A DNA stretch of 64,000 bases. Origin: Acanthornis magna (lineage: Eukaryota; Chordata; Aves; Passeriformes; Acanthizidae). The stretch lies in the NCBI GenBank assembly GCA_036785705.1, contig JAWUZG010000056.1, positions 3,287,001 through 3,351,000 on the forward strand. The letters are read 5' to 3'. Below are positions 1 through 14,190 of the stretch, piece after piece. A program made the translations under genes and the position numbers. The notes below the pieces were generated by a model. The model searched no databases. It worked only from the letters and a program-made list of their open reading frames with translations, and was not told where the DNA came from. Numbering within the stretch: the stretch's first letter is position 1; each line of letters opens with the position of its first letter.

Positions 1-170
1 GAAGAACTGCAGCCTTGGGATTGGACTCACGGAGAAGTTTGTGGAGGACTGTCTGCTAGGGGAGGGACCCTGTGCTGGAGCAGGAGGAAGAGTGTGAGGA
101 CTGCTCCCCCTGAGGAGAAGGAGCAGCAGAGACAGACGCTTCTGTCTCCTCAGCCCCTTCAGGAGTACTC
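1..170 (+). mobile_element. LTR fragment (avian ERV-type), cut by window edge
   Basis: The first 170 bases are GC-rich and made of loose repeats of the kind 'ggagcag...gaggact...gggaccc', ending in a segment with 'ccccctgaggagaaggagc'. This wording is typical of the internal repeat block of an avian endogenous retrovirus LTR family, and the same style of block occurs in the larger LTR at about 30.0-31.1 kb in this window, in the same orientation. The fragment lacks the poly(A)-signal end of the LTR, because sequence after about 170 is ordinary AT-rich DNA. Non-coding. Family assignment is from memory of avian LTRs. Confidence 0.55.
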
Positions 171-1532
171 TTAATGTTTCCCCATGCACATCACAAAGTA
201 ACAAGTCACTTTTGAAAACTTTGGCCTTCAAATGTTATATTCTTTCTTACAGATGCCTCAGTTAAAAACACTGGATTTACACATCTGTATTTCGTATTTC
301 TGTAGTGCATACAATGTAAGACCAACACAGGAAGCATTTTATACTACACAAATTTTTGAAGGTAATAAATGCTTGTGTGAAGAGCTTAGTAGCTGTTTTG
401 AACACAGGATCTCTTCTTTCATAATCTATTACTACTTTCTGCAAACTTTAAAGCAATTTGCTTTTCTGAATCAGGCTATAAAGCTTTTAACTGTAAAATT
501 GATCTCCTCATAAAGTACATATGTTCTAATGCTGTAATTACCTGAGGCCTGATCTTCCAACCCTTGACAGTGTAAGTAATCTGTACTCATCTGTCTAATC
601 TTTGTGATTGAATATAGGGAGAATCAAGTGATTCCAGAATATCTACTAGGTCCCTACTCAACTTTCCTAAGTCACATTTTGTTTTCACATAGATAAGTGA
701 TCGAAGTGAAGGGTTAACAGTGTTCTGTCTCTCTTAATTTGAGATTTGGAAGACAATTATAATTCAAAATGTTTCTTCTAGTTGAGACTCCTTAGGAAAG
801 ACACATACATAGCCTAGAGCTAGAAGTCCAACTTTGCTTTTAAATGCAAATATTTTAACAAGTATAACACACAGAAGCATGAACTATCAATTATTACTAC
901 TAGGCATATGTAAAACATCTTGTTTATCACAAAGAGACCAAATTAGGCTAAAAATAAAATAGAAATTTGTAATTGAAATGTTGCCTGTTTTCCTTTAAAA
1001 TTGCCCATTGTTCTTATCAGAAGCAGCCTTCAGGTTGTCTTGATGCATCTAAATAGATCTTTCAATAAGAAAAGATGGGAACTGCCAGTGTTGGCAGACT
1101 GTGGCATTTGTCATGCAATGAGACTTCCTGGGAATGGTGTTAGAACAGTGCATTATTTACAGCACCAGCCTGTCAGATAAGAGTAAAGACTTTGTTTCCC
1201 TTTACTTTCATTCTCTAAAGGTCTTACTGGTACAAACAGAATGACAGGAGGAAGTTTCAAGTCAGGCAGAGGGAATTTCCCAGTTGATGTACCAACACAG
1301 GAATGTAGACAAAAGTCCGAGGAAATTTTTAAAGTGTTATCTTCAGTAGGTATTTTGAATCTAAATTTAATGGCATTCAACTGAAGATGAAACCAGTACA
1401 AGTTTCAACAAATGTTAGATTTATTTTTCAGTGTAGTATTGTCTCAGTCTAAATCAAGTCAAATACTTCTGTTTATCTCCATCCCCCAGAAGACTTTGTT
1501 CTGAGACATTAATACCTTGGGGTTTTGGTTGA

Positions 1533-1560
1533 TTTGTTTGTTTGTTTGTTTGCTTGTTTT
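1533..1560. repeat. (GTTT)n simple repeat
   Basis: About seven tandem copies of a TTTG tetranucleotide with one C interruption, lying in intergenic DNA. Confidence 0.85.
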
Positions 1561-2601
1561 TCTAGGCTTCTACTACTTATCTTTCAGAGCTACAGCTGCA
1601 TTGAGTCCTCAAGGTGATTTAGTTGCATCATTTTGTAGACATGACAGCTGTTTTACCCATACTTCCCTTTCTCAAGGGTAGTTGGTAGGTTTTGACCAGA
1701 AAATAATTGTCTTAATGATCCTCAGTGCCTCTTGAGGATCTCCACTTGCACATCCGAACTCACAGGTGTACCCTGAGAGTTGGGCGTGTGCATGGCAGGG
1801 TCTGTGATTCCCATGCTCAGGGAACATTGCCTGATTAATTACTGCTGCAAATGTTCTGTGAAGTCAATATTGCACTGCAACAGCTTGTTCTTCCCCCTGT
1901 CCCTGCTGAGCTCTTCAGGAACTGTATCTCTCTAATCTCTGATGGTTATTGGACTGTTCTGTTTTGTCCTCTTTGGGTTTTGGTACAAATTTTTGTATAT
2001 TTGCCATACTTGTATGGAGTGATTTCAGAACTCCCTGACACTACTGGGCTTCTGTATATCATACCAGGCCCCTTGATTTGCTTGAGATATTTATAGAGGT
2101 TATTTTTATTATATCAGATACAGCTTCACCTTGGAATTTACAGTGGTCATAATTTAATCTATTTAATGTTGACAAGATTGATATTGTTAATACCTATTTT
2201 ACAGAACAATATTTCTAAGTACTATTATTTAAAGATGTATTGTCTGTATTGTTTCACAGTCTCCTCTCTCTGTCCTCTTACTGAAGGCTTCTATGCTTTT
2301 TCAAGTTCTCAGGGTTTAGATGTCAGAACACGAACTTTATTTCCACTCTAGGCTTGCTGGAATCAAAGGAAGCCTACCTCTGCACAAGGCTGTCTCAAAA
2401 AATTAGAATTTTTTTTGTTTAGTGTATGCCCCTCCCATCATCAGCTGGTTCTAATTTCTCTAACAGTATACAATTAAGGAGACTTGACTCAGCTGCAGAG
2501 ATTTTCACTTCAATTCATTAAGTGGATAACAGCCCCAATAATATTTACCTCTCAAAACAACAGTTCCTCTACTAGGTTGTGTTATATATTTATGGTGGTC
2601 T

Positions 2602-2643
2602 TATATATATATATACATATACATATATATACACACATATATT
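2602..2643. repeat. TA/CA-rich microsatellite
   Basis: Alternating TA with interspersed CATA and CACA units over about 42 bases, in intergenic DNA. Confidence 0.85.
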
Positions 2644-5600
2644 TATGTATTTATCAGACACCATGTACATATGGCATCTGATTTAGCACTTTAATAAAGT
2701 CCAACAGTAAAAGTCAGACTATACCCTTTGTGTCACTCAGACTTCTAAAGAACATAAAACAGCCCTCAAATCTCCATATCACTATCCAAAGTCTCCTCTT
2801 TTTTGTTCGGTTTCTTGCATCAGAGAGGAAGGAGCGTACCTGAGGCAGTCAGTTGTTTCTTGTCTCTGTGTTGTTTGATGTGTGATGAGCTTGGTTATCA
2901 GATCTCAGTGTGCAACCAAATATGGCTTCACTTGCTACAAAAAGTGCTTATCTACAAGGATACAAATATGCCCTCTACTGACTTCATCTGTGGCTGGAGT
3001 TTAAAAGCTGCTGTCAGAGAGTACACAATGGAACTGTTTGCAAATAAAGGAAACTAAAATAAACATCTTTTATCATAAGAAAGCAATTAGTGTTGATTCG
3101 CAGCTTCACTTGGTTTTTCTTTCCTGACCTTGACTACGTTGTGATGGTTTTGTGCTTCCTCGGACAGTTTCTACTTGCATCTGCATCGATTAAACCTTGA
3201 TCTCATTTATTATCTCAGGAAATGGTCTCAAGGTCACAGGGCTGGAAATTTAATTATGGTGGCAGTATATTAAGTGGCACATTTAAAGATGCTGAATCGT
3301 AGTAATTAATTTTTTGGATGGTGGTCTCTAGGGAACAGGTTTTCTCTACACTGGGTGTTTAGACATCCATCATGGCCATTCAGCTTGGCAGCTGTCTTTT
3401 AGCTTTAAACTGCATCATTATTCATCTTTTATGACTGACTTTAAAAACACTAGACAACTATATCCTTTTTTATTGTAATATATGTCAGATGCTTGTATTA
3501 AGCTATACTTCACCTTTGCTATAAAACATTAACAGAGGTTGCTAGCAGCTACCTAGGCCGGCCTCTAAATTGAGACAACAATTACCCTTCGCTGACATCT
3601 AGTGTCAAGACATGAGATATAGCTGGAGTGCCGAATCCATTGGCCTGGAAATCCTGCACTTCCCCACTGATTCAGGCTCACCCAAGAAGCTGCAGCACTG
3701 GTCATAATTAGTGGACACGAGGGATTAACTTGGCACACAATGTTGACTTTGTAGCAGCACTAGGTTATTGGATGAAATGCAGCACTGTCAAGGTCTTAAA
3801 AAGCTTGTAATGTTTAATGAAGGAATGGTCATTAAACTTGCTGGATCAAATATTAGGCAAGATGGAACTGGGAGGTATTTAATAAAGAGGCCTGAAAATA
3901 TGAACTAAATCACATATATTCATTTAAACTGCTGGCTAAAGCCCAGCATATTTCAAAATTGTCTGCTGCTGGCTTAAGCTAGATGGTATGAACTGGGAAG
4001 GAGAAGAGTAAGCAGGTTTTAGCTTTCTGCATGACTTTACGGAATTTTTTCTACTGTAGATTTTTTTTTTTAAATTAAATACTTTAAAGTTCACACATTC
4101 TGTTGGGACTGCAAAAAAAAAGTTCTCTAGGGAGTGTGAGGGTGTTAGAGTTCTCAAAGTGAACAAAATCCACAGATTTTTTAAGTGATGTCTTTCATAC
4201 CCTCTGTCAAGCTGAATCTTCCAGGATCAAGACCAAAATATTAAACAGTGGATTTTCAAAATCTTGTTTCAAGTGTTGGTCCTGATACCAGTATATTAAT
4301 AACACTATTATTTACAGACTGAGATGAAGATGATCTCTTAAAGCAGTTGGGACAGTCAGAGAATGGAATTAAATTCTAGGTGCAGAATATTGGGTGTAGC
4401 ATTCCTCCTATACCTTGTTACCTCTCAAATCTCTCTAGACATAGCTCTTTAGCAGTAAAAGCCTTTGTGCTTGCAATGTTTGACCCTCTCTTTACCTTCT
4501 GTCATGAACCTATCTAGTTCTTCGTGCTATTTGGCTTTTCTAGAGCCGTAATGTATCTTCTTCCATGGAGATCAGCTAGATCTCCTTTTTGTGCTGTGTT
4601 TTGTGATTAGAATTATTTGATTGTGGTTGAGATATTTAAATACTATTCCTGTGCAGTGGAGCTGAGAAAGACTCATCTTCTCAGGTGTGTGTCATCTGAG
4701 CACAGCTTACTTCCCTGGGCTCACTCCAGCTGTTCCATAAGCTCAGCCTAGGGCTCTTGTTAATTCAGAGGCTTGTAGGCAGTATTTGTAAATGCTGAGC
4801 ATGCCATTCCTCCATCCGTGGTCTGTGTTCCCACAGTTTGAGGAGAAAGCAGCAGGCAGAACAGCAAGGTTATAGAGAGAGAAGTGGACGATGGCTCTCT
4901 CAAGTGAGATATACAAAGGCACGTGGTGTTTCTGAGCTTTACTTGGGTTTCATCACAGCGTCACTGCAAAGGACATCTCCCAGCAGTGTCACATAATGTT
5001 CTCAAGGCTGGACAGTGAGGACAGCAGAGAATTTGGATCAGGTCAATCAAGTCACATACAAGCCTACTTAAAAATGGAAATGAGTGATACCACAGTGGCT
5101 TCTTACAGAGCTGCCTATGGAGCTTTGGAGCTGTCTACATCTCATCTAACTGAAGAGGCACAGTGAGGTGGGGAGATGGCCTATCAAGAGTCAATTTAAA
5201 CAGGAAATGTTTGCAAGTATAATGTTCAGTCCGGTTTCCATCTACATGTGGTTGAAAACTCCTTGGTAATTTCCTTATAAAAACAGCCTATAACCTTGTA
5301 AATTAGCTCTCTCCTACTTTTAAATATTACAACACTACATAAAAATGGGAACAAGGTATCCTGATCACTCCTGTGGATCATCATGGTTATGTTCCAAGTG
5401 CTCTAGTCTGCTCTAAATTATTAAAATTGGATAAATTGCATGTGTGTATGGCTGCACTTCTAGACATGCAAAGCAGAGCAAATCAGGGCAAATCAGGGCT
5501 AGCTACAGCTGCAAAAACAAGATAGTTAAAATAGCGTCTTTTTTTCCCATGGTTTTCTGAAGAAGCCTCTTTGTTCAGAAACCACTGGATTTTGTTAAGA

Positions 5601-7751
5601 AACGAACAAATCGCAAGATAAGAAATATGGTGGAATTGCAGTATTTGATGGATATTGGTGGATACTGATACCTGGAGCATGGTAGGTTCCAAAAAATGAA
5701 ATAGGATATACAGATATGCTTTTTCCCATGTTTGTTTTCTATCTTCTTCTCTGACAAAGACCATATAGTCATCTGGGTTGTAACTCTTTATACTATTGAC
5801 CCATTCAGAAATGGTTTGAATATATCTGCGTGTTAATATTGCCATTGATATGTGTAGATGTGAGTATTCACCATGGAGTGGAGATCAGCTCTATAGAAAG
5901 TTTGAATTTTGGAGCACATAGAAGAGATAAAATCAGAACAGCTGAGGTAGCAATGTTGGAAGAGTGATAGGTGTATAATAAATAATCCATAGGTTAAGAT
6001 AGGTTTATGCAAGTGATTAGATGAGTAGCTTTGCACAACAAATGGAGAAACAGAAGTAAAAATCATTAATGATAACTTCAGAAGAGGCTCATGTCACCTA
6101 TCCACCATGAACTGTTTCTTCTGCTGCAGCCATGATTTACATTTAATTCAGATTACCTTACTGTTGGATTAAGTCACTGGCATTTTTATTGAAATCAAAA
6201 TAGCAAATGTTCCCACAATTCATTTGGAGCTCATTTGGAATTTATGAATACCAAAATAAGTCTGTTTTGTGTTTTTTTATGTCAACAAAACCACTTACTG
6301 TTCCTGTTTGGAGGCCCTTTTATCTTAAATGCTACAGCAGAAGGGCACCAATGATAGAAAATCGTTGCACTTTACCACCTTTTGTAACAGACTTGCATGT
6401 TTGGTCAATTAGAATGCCTCCTACTGAAAGGCTGGATTTATAACCAGTCATGGGAGGTTTGGATCCAAGCTGTTGTACATCATCAGAACTTTTAAATGAC
6501 CTATCAGGATTTCTCCTCTGCTTTTAAACCATCTCTTACATTAAAACACCATGTCATTCTTGTAATGACTTCTTGCAAATGTCTTAAAACCTTCTTAAAA
6601 CGTTATTTAAAGCCATTACACAGTATGCTTCCTTTACTTTTATAGTAGTTCTGAATGCCACAGTTTTAGCCTGTATCAGAGAAAGTTCCTTTCAGATGAG
6701 GTAGGCAATAATTGGATTTCTATGTATACGAACTATCTTTCAAAACTGTTTCGGTGCATACTCATATGACTGATATCCTCATAACCATCCACCCTGAACT
6801 ACATTCAACTTTCCTAAATGAGATTTTATTGGAACTGATTATGATTAGATAAATGGGTGACTTCACTAATGTATAATACACTTTTCAATTATAGAGTATG
6901 TATGATAATTCACATTTCTTGTTTGATAGTACAATATTTATGTGACATATTCTGGATGAGATCTGCTGCTGTAAATATAATGGCCTTACTTTTCTTTCAA
7001 ATTAAATCTGCTTTCAACTTCTTTCAATATATTTAATTTTTTAGGATAAACAAAGACATTATAAATCCACCTTAATTTACCCTTCAGTGGAATGAAATCT
7101 CTTGGTGGATAAATTCTGGTCCCCAAATTTGTTGCCTAAGGAGACAACCCCTGTCATCAAATGAACAGATAAACATCATATGGCCTGGAATAGAAAGTGT
7201 CCCCAGTTAAGTGACTGCAGAATCAAGCAGCCATTATTAAACTGACAGCTGAGAGACTGTTAGAGAAAAATGGAAGTTGATGAGGAAACAGGGTTTCTTC
7301 TTTCTTGCCGTAAATCTGGTTTATGCCTCCTGGATTACCAGTTTTCTTTACATGTAGAGATTTTGCAGGATGCATTGCTAATTTTGGGATAGGTGAGAAT
7401 TAGAGCATCTTCCCTGGCAAAGAATCTCTGGGCAGGGGAAACAAAAAAGTATTTAGTGTATTTAATGTATTTTTTTCCCCCTGCTAATAGCCTTTACAAC
7501 TTTTTATCTGGTGCCAACACCCAAAGAAATGGCATTCAGTCAGAAAGGAGAAATTGTCTACAGATACATCAATAAATTATATTGCTAAATAGTTTTCAAA
7601 TCTTATGTTTAAAAAAGAAAAAGTTAAAGTTGTGGGTCATATCTGTAATAAAGGCTTTTAAAAGCTACCGTATCACCAAATTTAATTTTCAAGTGGTCAA
7701 CATACTAGAGGAATACATTTTTCAAATTTAATATAATTTCTCTGCATGCTT

Positions 7752-7926
7752 CCAGGAGTTTGCTGATGACGCAATGCTGGGAGGAGCAGCCGATCCCCCA
7801 GGGGGCCTTGCAGCCCTTGGGAAGGGCCTGGACAGTCTGGAGAGATGGGCAGGGAAGAAATGGCTGAAGTTCAACAAAGGCAAGTGCAGGGTCCTGCACC
7901 GGGGGAGGAATAGCCCCAGGCACCAG
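7752..7926 (+). mobile_element. CR1 LINE fragment, reverse-transcriptase part, sense
   Basis: The + strand frame carries the CR1 reverse transcriptase signature FADDAMLGGAAD followed by a WAGKKWLKFNKGKC-like stretch and a VLHRGR motif. In intact CR1 elements this is the region around the catalytic F-A-D-D box and just after it. The fragment is 5' and 3' truncated and immediately abuts CR1 sequence in the opposite orientation. A dead copy with no promoter or full ORF. Confidence 0.85.
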
Positions 7927-8335
7927 CACAGGGCCTCTAAGGTCTCCCTGGAGCTCTCTCTCCACCAGGCCGAACAGCCCCAGCTCTCTCAGCCTGGCTT
8001 TGCACAGAGGGGCTCCAGCTCTTGGATCATCTTCGTGGCCTCCTCTGGACTCATTCCAGCAGCTCCACATCCTTCTGGGGGCCCCAGAGCTGGAACAGGA
8101 TTCCCGCTGGAGTGTAAGACCTTGAGCTTGGCCTTATTAACTTGATGAGGCTCCCACAGGCCCACCTGTCATGCCTGTCAGGGTCCCTCTGGATGGCCCA
8201 TCCCTTCCCTCTGCTGTGTCACCCACACCACGCAGCTCAGTGTCACCAGTCCCGCTGGCCCTGTCACAGACAAAGATGCCAAACAGTGCTGGGCCCAGTA
8301 CCAGCCGCTGAGGAAGGTCACATGTCTTTCTCAAA
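7927..8335 (-). mobile_element. CR1 LINE fragment, RT end plus 3' region, antisense
   Basis: Read on the minus strand, 8335 down to about 8110 encodes a degraded CR1 reverse transcriptase, with a PQRLVLGPALFGIFV block (the PQG-S-VLGPxLF motif of LINE RTs) and then frame-broken sequence. The stretch 8100-7930 corresponds to the CR1 region that reads 'gatcatcttcgtggcctcc' on the + strand. It overlaps in content with the adjoining + strand RT fragment, so the two are separate copies or a rearranged pair rather than one interrupted element. Confidence 0.85.
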
Positions 8336-11300
8336 CTTTGGGTGTATTATTTGTAGGTATTAGGAAGTCTCTGTCCCAAACAGTGAAAGGTGAAGGAAGG
8401 AAGTCAAGGCACTCACTGTGTGGGGTAGCCATAAATGTGTATTTTCTTGCACTTGAGATTTGTGACCTGAATCTGACTCCCTTCTCTAAACCAGTGCTCT
8501 GCCTTTCAGTAGCAAACTACTGAAAATGCAGGTACTTTGATTAGGAAAAAATCAACCCTTGTGTAAAAGTAGACTATACACTTAAATCTGTATGAGGGAA
8601 AGCAGCTGTATGAGTCTCCAAAACATAAACATAATTCTCTTCCTCCTTTAACAGGACACCACCTGCTATTTAAGTCACTAACTATTCTGATTATTTTAGA
8701 CAAATTTCAGTGTGCATTTTCTTGTGTCTCTGTAACAAGGAGTGTGCTCTAAAATCACCCTACTGCCATTAAATGGGAAAGTAAGTGTATTTGATTCATA
8801 TTGGGCTTGGAGTTTCTTTACTGAAATAAAATAGGAATACTCCCAAGAAGTAAATACTTAAATAAACAATAATGCTGATGCAAGTAAGAGGAATGCTGAG
8901 TCCACAAAATACATGATTAACAGCACATTAGTACCCACATTGGCTGAGACATGTAGATAGCTGTGCATTCTGTAAATAATTCTCTGGCTGTCAAAATAGT
9001 AGTGCACAAGATAATTGAACACAGTGCAGGCCAAATGGCATGACCCATTTTATTTTCTTTTAAAATCATGACTCATTCATGAATCAGTGGACAGCTCTTC
9101 TTAGATTTTAACAATCAACTAAAGCAGTTGGGCAAAATCCTTTTCAATGGAAGATTACCAATGACCTCTGTTGCTGTCATCCTCATCTGAATTGGGGGCT
9201 CTGTATACATATACATATGAAGCCTTTATCATACCTTTACGTTTCCTTTCAGAGATTTCAAAGTATAGTTGCTTTGCCCCACTGACTTTAATTTTGTTCT
9301 TGTGCTTCTCCTCAAAAATAACTTCTTTTCTATCCTATCTTGGACTCTATAAGAACTTCCCAAGGCACAACCAAAAAGAAATTTGCTTCAAATTAAAATT
9401 CTTGAATTCAGGTATGATCATGCAAACAACAGGCAGAATTTATTTAACCTTCAGCCAGCTGCTTAACCAAGTTGAAATTATTGATAGCCCATCAGCAATG
9501 ATCAAGATGGAGTAGCTAAATGAAGAGGTGTCTTTTCTTTCTCTTTTGCAGCCTCCCCCCGTACCACCCTCCCCCCCTTTTTTTTTTCTAAATAAGAGAA
9601 CCATTGAGCTGGTAACAAGACTTGAAATGCCGTGTCAGCTCAGCCAGCGTGGTCAAGGAGCTCAGCTGTAGAAGGGAAATAAAACTGTTAAGTTATGACT
9701 GCCCTCCAATCAGTCACAGGGGTAATGATGTTTGGCTTTAGTCAGGTTATATGTCAGTAAATATACATCTCTCAGACAGCCTTTAAGACAGCCTTAAGAT
9801 CATGCTTATTGTTTTATATAGATAGGGGTTGGATGCTGATATATGGTGGCCATAGGCCACTGAAATAAATTTCACAGCATTCAGCAGGTAAAGTTAATCT
9901 CAATAGAACAAAATGTGACTGCACTTTTGATAGAATATTCATTTGACAGTGATGGGGCATTTTTTCTCTGTTAGGTTTTGTGCAAATCACTCAAATGTAA
10001 ATTTTTCCCCTGCCTTGATTCTAAATTTGCTGCTACCTGAAGTGACCAATTACATTTGGTCTTTAGTGTAGAGCTGTGGCGAGATCAAAATTCCAGTTTA
10101 TAAACAACACTGTGTTCAACCCTGTGCACCGTGTTCTGTTCACCCTGCCCACACATAAATCACTTTCAAAGGTAAGGAAACCTCAGAGTTCCAAGTTCTG
10201 CCAATGAAATTTCAGTCCTGTGTGGGTGGTAATGGGAACTCTGTCTCAGGAGCAAAGTATTGAGACAAGACCTCGCCAGAAGAGACATTCTGGACTTACA
10301 GCTCTGTGAACTAAAATTTTACTGTCGACCCAGACAAATATTTTTTACCGCATTCTTTCTGATAATGATATTTAAATTTTTACTCAAGCTTACTGCTAAG
10401 CACTTCATATCATTTGCAAATATTGGATCACACTTTTCATTATAGTAGCTTGACATTAGACATTAAATTCACTAAGTCTCTCAATTACATTTTTATAACA
10501 TAAATTGGATGGTTATAAAAAGCAGAAGGTTCCCATTTATGCCAGCTACTGCTCTTACTACAATTCAGCATTACCATTCCACAGAGTAAGAAAGTAAAAA
10601 TACAGCCTATATGCATTTCATGTAACACCAGTGCAATTAGACTAGAATTTGATAAAGCTATATGTAGTATTTACGCCATAAGTAAAACATGCTTTAGGTT
10701 TTAGAGTATAATGCAGTGTTCATCTTTAAATTCAACAAAATTATGGCTGTAGGCCTAGGGTTAAACTAAAGCATCAAGCTGCTCTATGGTGTAGGGGCCT
10801 TTAATCCACATCTAGAATAACAAAACTGTTCTAGTTTAATTTAGTAGGATTTATCAGAACAATGGCTTAATCCTAAAATTGTATTTTATGTTTAAATTGT
10901 CAAATATCAATTAAATTAATGGAAAAGTGGTCTGGGTAAAGACCAAAAGTGGAAAACAACAGATAATGTCTAGAAGTGCAGGCAGATATTGTTGATAGTT
11001 GATTGTATATCCAGCTTTCAGTGTTAACCTTTGTTGATGGTGTTTTGCCAGGTTTTTTTAAAGCTGTTGCAGTCAATGAATAAGTTAAACTCAGAAACTG
11101 TAATATTCATACTACACCTGTTTATTTTTGCTAAATGCTGATCCAGATCCTAAGAGAAAATTATAATAATGTCAGTACAAATTTACCAGATTTTACCTTT
11201 TAAATCTGCCAGAAGAATTTTTAGGAGACTCTGAAATGTTGAAGAAGCCTTTTTTTCCTCTTAGATGGTATTAACTAGTATATGTTCACAAATTTTTAAT

Positions 11301-14174
11301 TTTTTTCCTAATACCTGATTTTCTTTTAAAGAAGATGCTCTAATATTCTGGGCTTGTGCAGTACTTTTTAGACAGGTATTTCAAGGCATCACTGAATGAT
11401 GCTTCGTAAGCTTCTTGATACAAATGTCATCAGCTGAAAAATTCCAACTATTACCAGGAATCCCACAGTTAAATGAAATCATTTACCTGTAAAAACTGAG
11501 TAAGAAATTAGAGTTCATGTTGTCTGAACTATAACTAGGCATGAAATTATTCAGAGACTTTCCATGTGATCATCATATGTTAACTTTCACCTGGCAAGGC
11601 CTGTTTCAGGGAAGTGCTTAGGCAGGTATTTCAAGCTATCAACTACTGTAAGCTGTGATTAAGAGCTTTCCTCGAGAGTGACCCTAATTATCATTCCCAT
11701 ATCTTAAATACGGTAGGCTATGTCTGCAGACCGACTTAATGTGGGGAACACAGGCTCAGCTTTTCGAATTAACATATTAAAGCTTTGTATTTTCCTCATT
11801 CAACATATTAAGCTCCTTCACAGAAAGAAAAACATTTTAAACTATTTTTGAACAGTTTGTCAGGGATTGCTGTATTTTAACTCTTCTTCCTCTCCTGGTC
11901 AAGTTTAAAAAACATTAAGTTACAGGTCTCTGAATTTTCTATTATGGATTTTAGTGTTGGCAAATTCTGACTGTTCTTCTGCTTAATATTTGATCAGTGT
12001 CTGGAAAGGCAGTGATCTGAAGGGAACATACGATCAGTAATGAGTTTGATACTTCCCATCTCGCTGAGACTTGGCTCTCTGGCAGCAATGCTTTAAAGGC
12101 TATGAAATTGCTTCAGTGTTTTGCAGTAGTGTACCTCATAATGAGTTTCAAAAGCTTTAAGTCCATATGTGGCGTGGTTAATGTCAATGTTTTGTTATTT
12201 ATTCTTTTTCTAATTACATGTATGCTATTACCCAGTATCACAACAGTTCTCCTAAAAGCTCATTTTTTTAATTTAATTTTTTTCCTTGTTTTTCTGTCAA
12301 TTTAGAAAATACACATTAAAATTATTCAGATATTAAATGCAGGTCTCATTTAGGTTGTCTCTAGCATAAAAAAATAAGTTAAAAAGCTCCTGCTACTTTA
12401 TAATGATTTAACGAAAAGTAAAAAAAACGCTTCCTTGATGGGGACAGGGATTAGTGTGAATTTTTTTACACTGATACAGCAAATTCTCATGAAGGAAACA
12501 CAAATCCTTCAAAGCCTTTAACAGCACCTTTTAAATCACTGTACTTTCAGGTATGCCAAAATTTTTGCTGGCATGATACCACACAGAAAACAAGTCACAA
12601 CCTTTTCTGTAACTACCTTGGTGTGACCGGTCAGTATTGATTATTACTTCTTTTGTGTTACAAATTCTTTATTGAAGCCTAGTGATCCATAGAGAACCAT
12701 GGAAATAAATATTTGCTTTGGTTCTCACCAATTATTTTTATTAATAAAACAGAAACTTTTCCAGCTGTTTTTTTCAAAGTATAATCTTTTCCAACACAAA
12801 GAATGTCCTCAAGAACTACTAACGTAATTCTTTAACTAATTTAATTGTTAAAATTCCTGATGTAATTGTTTAACATTTCTTAATAGGCTACCCAAGAACT
12901 ACACCGATGCCCAGAAAATTGAAAGCAAGTGGTCAAGTAGTAAATGACTAAGTTTACATAAATAATCTGATAGTAAAAGTTCAAATCCATGCAAAAATGA
13001 TTAATGCAGCATTTTAGCTAGGCTGATAAATGAGATTTTAGCAATATCTGTGTATGGGTTCCTAGGTTAAGCTTTTTCGACTTTTGTCTTCACCGAACAG
13101 ATTTTCAACCCTTGTATACAAAGCATATTTTTTTTATTTTTCTTACCAGGGCTTAACAAACTACAGCTTGTTCCCACATGGGGGAAAAAAAAAAGAAAAA
13201 GGACTTTATTACTGCATACTCAGAATTCAGACACCCTATAAAATGCTGAAGTGATATTTTTTTGTGTTCATGCAACTAAGGCAGACTTTGTGCCAAGATT
13301 GGAAGGTACTCTGGGAGGAAGAGGATTTAGCAACTTCTCTAGTCTAAACTTCCAAACACACAGCAGATAGCAATTTGTTAGCTAGTTAACACAGAAGTTA
13401 ATCAAATCACAGCTGGCTAGAGCCAGGACAGACATGCCAACACTCTTTTGCCAGGCTGTCCTTTTCAAATGCAGTGTCTGATGTATGGATTTATCTTCCA
13501 CCTATGGAGATGCTCAGCTTCAGCATTCAAAGGAGGCATTTCCATGGGTTACTCCACAAATCCAATGTGACTGGTTTCAATAAATTCACTGCACTGAATG
13601 TGTCTGCAGTCACTGCTGAAGAATAAATTATGAAGGCTGGTTGATGATTGTCAGCAACCACTTCATAGGCTGTCTTTGCAACTAGAGTCAAATGTACTAC
13701 AAGACAAAATTTCTGATTTTTGCTTTTAATGTCTAGTGGTCCGTGGCAATTGGCATAGATTTGGCTTGGAAAAAACACTATTAAAACATTCCAAATGGAG
13801 CACTGAAAAATACAACTAGATGCAAACTGCAGTCTTTAATCACATGGCCATCACTGTGCACACAAATAATCTGTAGGAATTTAGCGGTTTTCTAGAGCTG
13901 ACCTCTATTTTTCTTGCACTTGGTTGCTGAAACATAGAAGCATTTCTACTAATTAAGACAAATTATTCTGATATTTTCCATAGGCACAGTTTCTGAAGGC
14001 AATATAGCATTAGTTTCTGAGATATTTGTCTTGTCTTATAGAAGGTGTTTCATCACTCTCAGAGAAGCTCCCTGTGTAGTTCCCAATGAATGAAGCTTCA
14101 CAAACATTTAAATCCCCTGCTGGAGGGGACATGGATTTAACTGTGAGTCAACATACTTTTTAAACTTTACTACC

Positions 14175-14190
14175 AAAAAAAAAAAAAAAA
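14175..14190. repeat. A16 homopolymer
   Basis: Sixteen consecutive A, followed by an AC-rich tail of C-runs and A-runs. No retrocopy is recognisable upstream. Confidence 0.8.

Larger units (their letters stand above)
171..7750. other. Gene desert, left part
   Basis: AT-rich non-coding DNA with no exon I can support. Open frames are short, have no recognisable domain and are not flanked by convincing splice sites. It holds a (GTTT)n stretch at 1533-1560, a TA-rich microsatellite at 2602-2643, and a ten-base direct repeat near 5479-5500. The block 3540-3800 is less AT-rich and contains homeodomain-type TAATTA and an ATTGG box; it could be a conserved non-coding element, but this is inference from composition only. 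Confidence 0.6.

Noticed and set aside
7705..8145. Open frames of about 120 codons on both strands
   Set aside because: They are remnants of CR1 reverse transcriptase and CR1 3' sequence, not a host gene.
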